A stretch of 64,000 nt of DNA from Udeniomyces pyricola. Its lineage: Eukaryota > Basidiomycota > Tremellomycetes > Cystofilobasidiales > Mrakiaceae. This document shows positions 1 through 11,455 of the stretch, piece after piece (the stretch's first letter is position 1; each line of letters opens with the position of its first letter). Where the stretch lies: NCBI GenBank assembly GCA_039545295.1, contig BCIK01000001.1, positions 124,001-188,000 of the forward strand, written 5' to 3'. The notes under the pieces were generated by a model. The model was given only the letters and a program-made list of their open reading frames with translations, was not told the origin of the DNA and did no database searches. The translations under genes were made by a program, and so were the position numbers.

Positions 1-1347
1 GATTGACTGGGAAGCTGTGTCCAAACGGCCCGGCAAACCAAATGAATACGTCGAGCTTCTCGTAAAGGAGACAACGCAGCTGCACAAGATTCTTTCCAAA
101 TATCTACCAGAACAGGTCGTCGACGTAAGCCAATGGTGTTGTCTGTTCTCAAAGTAGCATATATACCATCCATAAACTGACTCGTTCGGATTATACGCCT
201 TCCGCAGCTCGTCACATCGCAAGTCTTCGCGTCCATTAACCACAGCCTTTCGATGCACTTCACGCCTATCGAATTGAAGACCGAGGATGCAAAGAATCGG
301 TATGTGCATCCCTTAACTAGCAACTCCATGTGATCTGCTCAATCGACTCGACCGTAGCCCTCATTTGCTCCCTCTTTGCATCTCTGCTCTTCTCAAACTT
401 TCAGTCTCCTTCTCGACGTCAACTTCCTCGTGTCTAAACTTGGCGCCCTCCCCAACGTCACGCCCATCTCCGCCGTACTGACCACCCTGATCGAGGACAA
501 GCCTCTTCCGAAACGACCTGTTGGAGCGAGCATGCGAAACCTCATGAGGCGTGTCAGTAGCCGAGGAAGCAACGATCAGTTCCCAGTGGAGGACGATATC
601 GCAACACCAGGCGGAGAGGGAGGGAAGAAGATGAAGCCAGACGATGAGGGAGGGTTGGGCCTACAGTTGGGGCAGTCATCATCATCTTTGAAGGACAAGG
701 AGGGCTCAGACCCTGAAGAGACAATGACCAAATCGGATGGAAAACAGCAACCCCGACCCAACGGATTGGACGAGGAGCCCAACGGAAAGTCTTCGCTGCA
801 TTTTGACCCCGACCTCCCCAGTGTTTTAGGAACGCCCTTGGGCGATTCTGGCACCACATCTCCCAAGCCTGCTGCTCCCTTCCCTCCACTCTCTTCATCA
901 ACGCGATCGAATCTCTCACCACTTCGGCGAGCGACATCGCCAAACTTGCTCCCCCATTCTTCCCCTCCACCATCTGTTCTTCGATCGCCCCAGCCTCAAA
1001 TGCCCCGGCGGAGCTCGACATCCCCTTTCCTTCGAGCAGCTTCTCCTGGTCCACCTCTTTCTCCGCTCGACGTTCCGCTTCCTGCGAGCGCGACGAGCTC
1101 GCCGCGTCTCAATGGTCGAACTGTCGATTGGTCGCCCTCTAGTCCCAACAGCAATAGAAGCTTGCTGCGGAGCCCAACCACATTTGTCGATCGACTTACA
1201 GATGGAGCAGAGAATCTAGTGAGGAGGCTGAGCAGGGAAGACGGTGACCGGGAGGAGGTTGAGGGTCGATCATCATCCCCTGGCGTTGCTGGACTGGGGA
1301 TCGATGGCGTTGAAGGAGGGGAGTTGTTATCGCGAGACGCCTCTTAA
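1..1347 (+). CDS. VPS54: Vps54-like GARP complex subunit, C-terminal part (5' truncated)
   Basis: Vps54 is a subunit of the GARP tethering complex that captures endosome-derived vesicles at the trans-Golgi. Only the 3' end is present. Three exons join cleanly: 2-124, 208-299 and 405-1347, with introns gtaagc..cag and gtatgt..cag. The joined start contains the block TTQLHKILSKYLPEQVV, followed by SQVFASINHSLSMHF and LLLDVNFLVSKLGALPNV, which matches the pattern I know for the Vps54 C-terminal helical region. After VTPISAVLTTLIEDKPLP the last 290 or so residues become a Ser/Pro/Arg-rich low-complexity tail with many SP and RSP motifs, which metazoan Vps54 lacks as far as I recall. The next gene, also on the plus strand, starts about 630 bases downstream. 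Confidence in the family is moderate to good, because the diagnostic core lies outside the window. Confidence 0.72.
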
Positions 1348-1978
1348 TCATGCAATTTTTTCTTCTTATTCTTCTTCCCGACATGTGACATGATCACATC
1401 TGACCTCTTCTTTCTTTCATTCCACGAGATGTTGCGTTGTTTTTCTTTTGATTTGAGTTGATGGCTTCAGCGGAGCTCATCCTCAGCGGGCGGCCCTGAG
1501 CAGTCTAATCACATGTAAAGGATCAAGGTTCGAGGGTCATCCCCGGAGCCGGCATTCCCCGGCCAAAGTGCCGGACAGGTGACACCGCCTGACTGACCAG
1601 TTCTCATATCTGTCTAGTTATTAATCATTGACTTTAGTGGTACGAAGCAGTGGGAGTTCGAGGGCGAGTGTCGCTAAAGCGAGCATCTGTGAGGTGAGAA
1701 TACTCATGGCGGAAAAGGCAGTGAAGGCCGAGCTTTCATCTATCCACTCTCCCTTTACTCCCATCACCTCGCTTATTTTCACTAGCCCCTCTCTGCAAAC
1801 CCTTCCCACACACCCTAAGTTAGTTCTCACCGATCATGCGTCGTGTCCGTTCTCAGCAAAGTCAGTCCCTACGCCTTCGTCATGCAAATTCGTGTGAATT
1901 CACTAGATCGACGACCTTTCATCATCCGGCCCATCGACGCGCCTGTCATTGTTGCGATCGCATTTATCATCACTCTTC
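1348..1978. other. Intergenic: VPS54 3' end and upstream region of the next gene
   Basis: No supported gene. It holds T-rich sequence after the VPS54 stop and a GC-rich stretch near 1545-1575 in which gccgg and ccggc words recur and could pair. Short open frames near 1628-1897 show no recognisable protein features. The upstream exons of the following gene, if any, would lie here. Confidence 0.5.
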
Positions 1979-4900
1979 ATGGCTCTCTCACTGATCCCAG
2001 TAGTTTACAATATACCTTACGATCTTTGCTCTCAAGAATCCTACGCCGAGAGCACATCCAGTGAAGACGAGATGGAAGCCCAAGACGCGTCCACCTCTTC
2101 TCCTTTCTCCCAACCCGATGTTCCTCCTCGCGCTCCTGCATTCTCTTCTCAGCAGCAAAGTTCGGTGTCTCCTCCTTCACCTTCTCTTCCCGACTCGTCG
2201 ATCTCAGCGCAGTCCATCCATCCAGGCATACCCTTGCCGTCTTTGCCGATGCATCGCACCATCCATGGTCCGACGGCTAAGACCGACACATCCGGCGAGA
2301 TGAAGGCTCTCGAGCATGAGATTCTCGGTCCAGTCGACTCGTCAGCTTCGGCATCTATGACATCCGTACCATCCTTACCTCGTCTGCCCTTTCCGTCACC
2401 AGCGGCAATGGTAACTGGCACTAAAAAGAGGAAGCAGAGTTCGCCCGCCGAAGTAGAAGAAAACGTCTTACCGAATCAAGAGTCCGCCATTAAGCGGTCG
2501 AGAGAGGCCACGTCGTTCGGCACAGGCTCGGTTGCTTCTTCGACCTATCCAGGAACCTACAGGCCTTTGACCGGTGATCTCAAGTTGCCCGTCGTCTCGG
2601 GCAGAAGCCATGCTACAGGTGGCGATACCATGCTACCTAGTGGCAGTGGCCTATTCAATATGTCAACTGCAGCCGCTGCCAAGAGACAGCTCGAGCAGGT
2701 TGGGTTGACCGAGAAACACTGGTGTTGTCAGTAAGTAACTCTGCTCAGAACGAAACGAAAAAAAAGAAGAAAAATAAAATTAAAAAAAGCGCTGGAGGTG
2801 TAAGCGAGACCTCGTCATCGCTGACCTTTGATCTGATAATACCACTGGCAGGTGTCAAGACCCGCTGTTCGTGCTGTTCTCGTGGTTGTTCTCAGGTATC
2901 GTCAGCGAAATGGGGAGCTAACGTTGTCAATGCTTCATCTGGTCCTTGGCTGTCTGCAGCATCGGCACCCAGTCAGTTCTTGTTTACTTTCTCTCTCAAT
3001 TGCTCGTCAGTTCACGAACTCTGACCATCGGTTCTATGTGTGCATTCACCCAGTCGACTTTCTCCTTGCGGGTATGTCTTTTCCAAAACTGCATACATCG
3101 ACCATACGTCGCTGCTAATCACCATTTTTGAATTTATCTTCAGACATCTCATCTGCTCCGAGTGTCTTCTCAATCGCCTCCTCACCATACTTGCAACGCC
3201 CACTGCGCTTGTCTGCCCCAAAGAAACGTGCTTCAAACAGGTTTCTGCGCTGGTTCAGCTACCCGAAGTCGATGGCATCGTCGTTGAGAGGATAGCACTC
3301 ATCAAGATGGCCAACACGCTAGCGAGACGAGCCTTTGATGTGCGGTCTTGGTCAGTATCTCATACTTGGTACTGCTTTGTCCATTGGGTTGACGAGATAC
3401 TGACGGTGTTTACGTTATCACCCCCGCTTCAGGCTGTTCTCCAAACGCCCCTCTCTCCTTCCACTCCTTCAAGCATGTCCCCAGCTAGCCGATTTACCCT
3501 ACTCTCTTGACGATTCATCTTATTTAGGCTCCGGCGATCCTCTCAGAGCCGAGGAAACTCTTCCATCATCTCATATGTCCGACCACACATCTGGCGATTC
3601 GGGATCCAAGCGAGGGCTACAGAACCTCGTTCCTTCTCACCCCTCAGAGCCACCCACGCCAGCACACCCGTCCTCAGGATATGCTCAAGGTCTGGCAGCG
3701 CCTGCCTACGAAACTCAGCTGATGATTCCAGCCAATGACGGCTTAGTCGTAGAGATGCAGATTGTTGGACGAAACATCGGCAAAACCAAGTGAGCGCGGA
3801 TTTCATTCCCTAGGCGATGTTTGCTAATTCAATTCGAGTTGAAAAACACTATCTGACATTGTTCCAACGACGGTTTCTCGACCCGCTTGATAGTTTCCCC
3901 ATCTATCTTCTTCCTCGACCTCTTTCCCTCCAGGGCTACTCGTTCACTCAACGCACCCAATCTTTTCAGACAATGATCAGTTCAGACTTGCCCGTTCTCC
4001 AACTCGTCAACAAGCAGGCCAACCAGGCATCGTACCTCCATCAGCTCATTCAATCGATTGCTCGGTCAAACAGACCCATCGCATGTAGCTTGCCTAGCCT
4101 CCAGCAGTTTTTCCCTAAACATCACCTCATACTCGACGCTGTCCCACTCAATCATGGCGAAGGTCTAAGTCTTATTGGTGCGCCTTTGCATGTTCGCTGG
4201 TTCACCTTGTCGACAATGCTGTCATAATGAATGACGTCCTAATCATTGCTACTTGTTTTCTCAGCTCATCTTGAACCTACCATTCATCGGAATCTACCAA
4301 GTAGTATGCTCAGCAACAACCGATCCACTCGAGGGGCACCGCCTAATTCCGCCAGGTCTTCGATCCAACCGACGCCCTCATCGAGTGCAATGCTGCCAAC
4401 GATACATTCTCAACCATCCTATGGCCCGTACTATCGACCTCAGCAACTTCCAGCCTTCGCACAGCCGGATCATCCCTTTCCCCCCGCTCAGATGGGTCCG
4501 CTTGGTCATTCCCAGCGGGAATTCAGCTCGTTCCTACCTTCGTTTCCAACACCGGAAAAGGAATGGACGCCACCTATGCATTCGTTGGGTCAAGACCAGG
4601 CGTTTGCATCCCAGCTGAATCCGTTCCCTGAAGAGGGCCCCATTTATGTTCCACCCCCGCCAACGTATCCGTATAATCACAAGCCTACTCGAGCGACCCA
4701 GCCCCTTCCCCCTTTTTCTTTTGACGCGACGTCATCCGATCCTATGTCGAACGATTTCAATCTACCGTCCACCAGTATCGACCAGAACATCCATCGATAC
4801 CCGAGCCTGTTCCGGCCGGAAGAATCGTCAGGTACAAGGGGGCTTGGCTTCGAATTTCCACCTTCCTCTGAGGACAAAAGCGATACAGTAAAGACATCGG

Positions 4901-5605
4901 ATCCCGAGACGGAAGGTATCAGAATCGGGGATCCCCCAGGCACCATCAGCGCTGAGGTTGTCGAGGCTGGTCGAGAAGTAGGCGGGGAAGGCAACGCATA
5001 TGCTAAGTGGCTCGGAGCCCTCAAGATCGATGATCAAGTCCTGGAGCGAATGGAGGGATCAGCAGAGGTCACCCCTGAGTCCGTTGACGATGGCTTCTGG
5101 ACTATCTTCGCCCTGCTCTTATGGATGCTGAACCGGCCATCTTCTGGATATCTTTCTACAGATTCATGGCTGCATGCTGGCCGTCGTTTGACTTTGGTGA
5201 CCTAATCGACTTTGCGTCCCATCCTTCGAGTTACATCGCTTCGATCCTTCCTTCGGTCCAAGACCAAGAGCCTGTTGGTCGGCTTACTTTCCTCCCACAT
5301 AAAGACATGAATGAATCATGTCGTGTCGCCCTGGAGTTAGTCATCCAAGACCTAAAGACCAACGTGAGTCGTGTATCTTCCCAGCCTCATTCTTTTTTTT
5401 GGAAGGGCCCAAATTAGTATGACATGTTGACTCATCTGATTGTTCCGGTCTCACACTATAGATCTCGAGTGTATACGTTCATCACTTTTCGCTCTCTGGC
5501 TTGTCGTCGTCGTCTGACGAGCGACACTCTGCTCTTTTGTGCCTGACTCTGGCCGGCAGGGAAGGTGCCCTCAAAGCGAGCATTCACATCGTCCCGGAAC
5601 CCTGA
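1979..5605 (+). CDS. Ser/Pro-rich protein with a probable RING finger, exon model uncertain
   Basis: I do not recognise an orthologue. The first long exon (start ATG about 1979, alternatives 1949 or 2072) encodes a Ser/Pro-rich acidic region with a basic patch TKKRKQ and ends in EKHWCCQ. Joining across the intron at 2731 gives WCCQCQDPLF, a likely first RING zinc pair. The exon after the intron that ends near 3143 reads PCGHLICSECLLNRL, then VCPKETC, matching the C-x-H-x2-C-x2-C and C-P-x3-C parts of a RING finger. The joins between about 2890 and 3070 are unresolved. Further exons (about 3432-3789, 3940-4180, 4265-5070, 5160-5363, 5462-5605) encode disordered Pro/Ser-rich sequence and a compact C-terminal part ending in IHIVPEP. 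Frame changes near 3790 and 5100 mean some boundaries are wrong or indels are present. A ubiquitin-ligase role is inference only. Confidence 0.45.
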
Positions 5606-6021
5606 CGGTTAACGGACGTTTGAGTTTCACTTGCTGGCGATGAACATGTCTTTGAAGGAAATGAGGGTAGATGTGTTTCTTTTTTTTTGGGGGGGGGGGG
5701 GGGGGGGGGCGAGATCACGACAGGAGCGATATGGAGGTTGCTTTGGAGAACTCTGGCTGCCCGCCTCACGCTGGTCGTCGTACTCCGTTTCGTTGTCGGT
5801 GACTGTTTCTTGCGACTATACTTCCCTTGCTTATTAGCCATGCAACTTTACTTCTTGTGTGTCGTCTCTACCATTCTACCCAAGAGAAATGAACGGTTTT
5901 TGCTCTATGTCGGTGTCGAAACAACAGCACGACCATTCATCATGACAGGAACACCTCAGAATACACGCATGGGAGGCAACCAAGTCGAGAAACACAGGCA
6001 ATTCTTTCTTTTCAATTCGTC
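5606..6021. other. Convergent 3' regions with a long G run
   Basis: This sits between the plus-strand RING-like gene and the minus-strand MFS gene. It contains a T run followed by about 19 consecutive G at 5691-5709. No supported gene. Confidence 0.5.
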
Positions 6022-8748
6022 CTATCTCCTTCGGACTCCAGCGAGAATGAGGAGAGTCAAAGCGCATCCGGCGCCTGCCACGACAAACACGAGCTCCGGC
6101 CTGTCGACTTTGATGAAGGCGGCGTAGGCCTCGCCCAGGAGGATGGAGCCGGTCAGTTGGGAGATGGCGAAGATCAATTCAACCACGGCCAAGGCTTCGG
6201 ATGCCCGATCCGGACTGACGGCTGGGTTTGAAGATGATGAAATGGATATATACATATAAATCAGAAAGAAAAAAAAAGAAGAAAAAAAAAAGACACGGAT
6301 TTGGGAAGAATATGGACATGCAAAGCGGACGTACACGAGACAAAGATGGATTGAACGCAAGGTCCTATGGCGGATCCCGTCGATAAGAGAACGACACCTG
6401 TCGGGAGCGAATAATGATTCGAGCGGGAAATGAATAAGTCAGTCGTCTTGTAAGAAGAAGAAGAGAAAAAGGAAGATGTCTCGGGTTCGATGGGGAAGCG
6501 CTCGGATGGGAGAATGGACCGTACTTAGCATGAGCGCATTGAAAGAGCCCGAGATTGCCATCAGTATGCACGAGATGGCGTCGAGGCCCGAAGAGACCAT
6601 CGTGAGAACGACTTTTGAAACCCAGCCAGATTTGATCAGAACAAGAAGCAGAGCACGTCCCACGAATATGGGAATTAGTGGGTCAACGCTCGGCAAGCGG
6701 AGCTCCGTGATGGATGGGTGACAAGAGAGACTGACCATCGAAATGGTTGGCTAGATGAGTCGAATCTTCCACGACGAGCACGTCCCTAGGCTCCTCGGTC
6801 GGGTCCTGCCCAGCGGTCAAGACAGCAGTCTCGTGTTGCTCGAGTACGCTCTCGATCAAGGGTGTCCTTTCCGATATAGCGGCAACGCTCGCAGGAACAA
6901 CCAGGGTTCGATGGATGGGATGGTTTAGTTGCCAGCGGTGGAAGGCCAGGCGACCCGCTTGAAGGATCGCGGGGAACAGGAAGATAAGATATATGGCCCG
7001 GGCAGCTGTCATAACGCCGAGGAGTAAACCATTCTTATGATGGTAAAGATCAGAGGAAGAAGAAGGGCAAGGGGGGGGGGTTCAATTTAGTTGAGAGGCA
7101 AGATAGTTTTAGGGTGGATATGGGCGATAATAAGGTATGGGCGAAGTTTGCACCTGATCTGGGGTTCCATGAATCACGTCCATCGAGTAAAGCAGGAGAA
7201 CGTTTGGCCTGACAAATCAAAGTACAGATGCCCGATGAAGCAAACTGTATCAGCCGAAGGGATGCATATATACGTAGAGGCATTGGATATGGTATCGGAC
7301 GTCAAGACGGACAGATAAAAACTCGCGCTATTGATCACGAGCCATGCCACCGACAAGACGATCAGGTTGTACGACGTTCGGCCTGTGCGTTCATCCTTAG
7401 TCGGCTTGAGAATCGTGAAAGGTCTCAGAGGAGCGAGGCATGAAGACCCTAATCTCTTGATAAGGGATGGAGAAAGCTTGTCGGCTGGGAGGTCAGGAAC
7501 TACATCCTTTGCGGGGGTCGCGATTGCTTTCGGGAGAGTCTCAGGGACGAAGAGGCCGGCGATGATGGCAGCAACAAATGAGAGGACACAGGACACGTAG
7601 TACACGCTGAGGGGAGAGTCTGCTCGGGTGAACAGACCGGGGAAAGCTGATGGGCATCCGAGATATAGGAACATGATCAGCAGGAAATTAGATGGGAGTG
7701 CAATCGAAAGGGGTGGATGAAATGAATGCCTCACCGAGGCCGACGGTCGTCCCTACAAGCGAGCATCCACTGATACGCGAGAAGACGGAGGTTCTGGATA
7801 AGCCCGGGCGAAGCAAAGTAATGTCATAAGTCTTGGTTTTGTTGAACTTAGGGTGACCAGGCGGAGGAAAACCAACCTCTCTTCCGCCTCGGCTACATCG
7901 CCAACGATCAGCTTGGGGCAGAAGAAGATACGCGCGTCGATGGTGCTAGAAAGCACACTATTCACGACGAGTAGGATCCACATGAGCGTCTAAGACCCGA
8001 AGCCATATGTTCAGTACGAATAACAGGGTAGGTATCTGTAAGCGTCAGAGAGAAGAGCATGAGGAAGGGGGCATGCATCAACCTACGATGTTCTGCGTCG
8101 AAACTGTGATGAGAACCATCAAGTTCATCAGCATCACATTTGGCATACACGCAAGGCCGACGAACACCCTGATCCTCACAGGCAGCAACGAGAAACATCA
8201 TGTTTAAGGCGCCAAACAAAGGTGCAACGATGAGGAATGGGCGACCTATGACCAGGTGACGCAACGGGATTAAGCACGATGATCGGTGGTTAACTTGAGC
8301 GCATGCGTACACCACGGGTTGCAATCGCCAGATTAGAAACAGGAAATGATCCCTGCGAAGCTCACGTCCGAATCGATCAGCAAGCCTTTGGATGAGCGTC
8401 GCAGAGAAGATACCTGTTTAAACAGTCAAGATTTGGGTTTGAAAAATATCGTATCAGAATGGCTGGTTTGCAAGACTCGTGGAGGACTGTTGAGTTCGCA
8501 CGAGGTCTCGACGCACCAGGGACCATGCCGATGATGGAAACGATATACAGGATCTGCGAGTTGAGTGCCGACACCTCTTTGGATTGACACCTCGGATCAT
8601 TGGGCCCAGGAAGAGATTGTGGGTAGTGAACTTTGCAGGCAATGGCCCGGATGAGGAAGACCTGAGAGGAGATAGTGACGGCCGAGGCTAGAACGGCGAT
8701 GAGGGAGTATGCATACAGCGCATAGACGAGCTTCTGTGAAGGCGGCAT
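6022..8748 (-). CDS. Major facilitator superfamily transporter
   Basis: Predicted multi-pass membrane transporter of the MFS, substrate unknown. Reading the minus strand, exons encode hydrophobic segments with MFS hallmarks: SSQVFLIRAIACKVHYPQ near the start, then DRFGRRPFLIVAPLFGALNM, which is the classic loop 2-3 motif after splicing. Next come TLMWILLVVNSVLSSTIDA, an RISGCSLVGTTVGLG helix, and PLSVYYVSCVLSFVAAIIAG ending in FVPETLPKA. A central loop is followed by helices around YNLIVLSVAWLVINSASF, AARAIYLIFLFPAILQAGR and a last pair ending in LTLLILAGVRRR. The PETLP end of the first half suggests the tetracycline-resistance-like/DHA branch. The start is uncertain: the ATG at 8748 fits, but an upstream exon joined at about 8802 could extend it. 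A frame break occurs near 8180 (see findings). Confidence 0.75.
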
Positions 8749-9361
8749 AGGTCTGGGTACGGATTGTCGCCAGGTGATGATGGTTCGGTGTTCAAAGTTC
8801 GTCTAAGCAGAAGGGTGAGCAGTTCATGATGAGCGAGCGTAGGATGGCAAGGTATCATGTTGAGCTTTGGATGATGTGTTGCCTCGTGGTGCATCGATCG
8901 GATAAGGCCTGACATCGGCGAGGTGGCCAAGGAAGGGATTGAGAAGCCGCTGCGCGAACGACTGAGCAACTGAAGGATCATGGAGGGCATCGCTTGGAAA
9001 CAGAATGGAGCGGATGGGTTTGATGAGGTCTAAGGGCGCAATTGCGGGACCAAGTCGATGGGTGGAGAGGTGAAGGTATGATGCTATGATGAGCATGGTA
9101 TGTATATATGTACTCCACGAGGATCATCGATTGTACATGGTAGATAGTCAAGGACGTCGAGCTTGCAGCTTGGACTGGTTGCAAGCTGGACGGACTGGTC
9201 GGTGCGGTTTCTATTTATCAATCGAGTTGGATTGAGTGACCGAGTCCACACTTATCACAAACCTCCCAAAACCATCAGCTCTTACCATCTTGCCTCTGCC
9301 TCTTGCCTTGAACCTCTTCCTTCTCCAACCCCCCTCCCCCCCCCTTCCTGCTGCCTTCGCC
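8749..9361. promoter_or_regulatory. Divergent upstream region of the MFS gene and PIS1
   Basis: Shared 5' region between two divergent genes. It contains atgtatatatgtactc near 9095-9112, a TATA-like stretch, and a pyrimidine-rich leader just before the PIS1 start (about 9290-9360, with a long C run). Part of it could be a 5' exon of the MFS gene. No separate gene is supported. Confidence 0.4.
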
Positions 9362-11144
9362 ATGTCCGCCTCGTCATCTTCCCTCGCTGCCCCCATAGAT
9401 CCCCACGCCTCCTCCCTCGAGATCCGAAACAGGGAGAGAAACCGCAGCCGTTCCCCTTCCGTCATGGGCGCAAAGGAAGCCGTCGACCTCGCGTGAGCAT
9501 CCGACGTGACAAAGCGAAGCCCTGTCAAGCTTGCTCGCTTCTTCCTCGCTTACCTGCTACGCTTGCCCTCTCCCTCCCTGCCTGTCTTCCTTGTCTTGTC
9601 GCTCGCCTCAACTCATCCGACCCATCGCGTCATGTCGCATCTCGCAGCACTAAGTCTCAAGAAAACGTCTTTCTCTTTGTCCCCAACCTGATCGGTAAGC
9701 TTCATCGCTCCAACTTTTCCCACGCGCCCATTCGTCATCCATCTGCCAGCCGGCCACCGAACGCGACGCGGTATTCTCACTTCGGCCGCCCCATCCCATC
9801 CATCCAATCCTCCGGACCAATCTTACTTTGTTCACCTCTTCCTGTCCGCCCTCGAGATCAACAACAGCTCACGACCCTTTGATGTTTGATCCATTTCCCT
9901 TCGCTGATATCTCTTAGGCTATGTCCGCATCATCCTGGCCGGCATCTCGCTCGCTATCATGCACAAGCATCCAAGGGTCTTTACCATCATCTACTTCGTC
10001 TCTTCCATCCTCGACGTCGCTGATGGCAAGGCCGCCAGGATGCTTGACCAAACGAGCAAGTTTGGAGGAGTCCTTGACATGGTCACTGATCGGTGAGTCC
10101 ATGCAATTGACATGCATCTTATCTGGAGCCCCCTGCCCCCCCCCCCAACCATTCAATCTCAGAAGCTTTCGCTGAACTTATGTCCTGTCTGTCCTTATAT
10201 GCATTTCTAATCTCCCTTCTCCGTATCGTAGATGCGCGACGGCCTGCCTGCTTTGCTACCTTGCGGCTGAGATCCCGAGCGCGGCCCTGTTCTTCCAGTT
10301 CTTGATTTCGCTCGACTTTAGCAGTCACTACATGCACATGTACAGGTGTGTGAATGTTACATTGGATCGGTGTCTTCACCTTTGATAAGAATGATCAGCA
10401 TGAACAAGTCAAACCAACCTAGAGTCTCGTGGGTTTCCCGATAGTTCGCTCGCTACTGGATCTACGTCGCACAAGCTCGTCACGGCCGATGTATCGAGGA
10501 TTCTCTCCCTCTACTACACCGATAGGGTCAGTCCGGTTTCGCTCCCATCTTGAGTGAAGTCAAAGTTTTCAGTACTGATCCCTGTGTTGTACTCGTGCGC
10601 CAAATGTTTGCCTTGCTTTAGACTACTCTCTTCATCTTCTGCTTCTGCAACGAGACTTTCTTCGTCTGCCTCTACCTTCTCACGTTCTCTTTTGCCCCGA
10701 TCGGCCTTCCCTCGCACATCGTCTCCTCCCTTCTTCCCTCCTCTCTCCTCGCCTCGACCGAGATCTTTAAGCTTGTAGCCTTGGCGGATGACTTTGTTCA
10801 CGGGCTCACGCTCCCGATGCTCGTCGCCCTCATCACGGGCCCCATCTGGCTTGGCAAGCAAATCATCAACGTCGTCCAGTTCTGGAAGGCAAGCAAGATT
10901 GTACGTGTCCCCCCCCCCCTCTCCTGCAAGCTGCTCCTCCTCTCTTCTTCTCAATATTCTTTTACCTTCCGTTTACATTTGCCTGTGTACGTCTGTTCGA
11001 TTGATCCTGACAACTGATCATCTCGTCGTTCCTCATCTTTTGCCTCGTTTCTTTCCTTTTCTTCATGAATAGCTTGTCGGATTGGACCTCGTCGAACGTC
11101 AGAGTGCTCGCGAAGCCAAAACCAAGGAGGTCAAGGGGCGATGA
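9362..11144 (+). CDS. PIS1: Phosphatidylinositol synthase (CDP-alcohol phosphatidyltransferase)
   Basis: Transfers myo-inositol to CDP-diacylglycerol to make phosphatidylinositol; an integral membrane enzyme of the ER. Seven exons resolve with consistent phase: 9362-9492, 9648-9694, 9918-10092, 10232-10345, 10445-10526, 10622-10900 and 11073-11144, giving 299 residues. The block ENVFLFVPNLIGYVRIIL opens the catalytic domain. The CDP-alcohol transferase signature follows as DVADGKAAR, then a conserved Gly and Asp pair in FGGVLDMVTD, matching D-x2-DG-x2-AR-x8-G-x3-D-x3-D. HYMHMY and SHKLV also match PIS rather than choline phosphotransferases. Later exons carry hydrophobic helices such as TTLFIFCFCNETFFVCLYLL. 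The N-terminal 40 or so residues before the domain are polar and extra compared with the roughly 220-residue yeast enzyme. The start is the ATG that opens the only frame feeding exon 2. Confidence 0.93.
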
Positions 11145-11455
11145 ATAAAAGAATTGAATGGGACTTTTTTCTTCTTCTTTCTGGTCATGTGATGGCCCGG
11201 TTTTTGGAAGAGGTGTGATGTTCAAGTCCGGTCTTCTGAAAGAAAGAAAGGAAGACAACAGTGACAACATCAAGGGGAAAGGTGCACCACGTGCCTGTCA
11301 CAGGGAGAAACACTTGAACAACCGCTCAAGGCGTTCATGACTGACTTTTGCAACTAGGGTCACACTGAACGGTTCATCATATTAACTTCGCCTATGGGAC
11401 GTCCTCATCCATTCCCCACATCCTCCAAACCTTAAGTACCCTCCTTGCCTCTCTT

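Noticed and set aside
1500..1580. Possible tRNA: ggttcga followed by GC-rich paired words
   Set aside because: No acceptor stem or anticodon arm with proper spacing could be drawn around the ggttcga.
4246..4618. Second open frame overlapping the Pro/Ser-rich exon
   Set aside because: The adjacent frame joins in phase to the upstream exon (LSLI-A-HLEPT) and continues much further.
5691..5709. Long G runs here and at 32437, 33284, 20478 and elsewhere as possible G-quadruplex elements
   Set aside because: They occur mostly in introns and 3' regions beside ambiguous bases, so slippage or assembly error is the simpler explanation.
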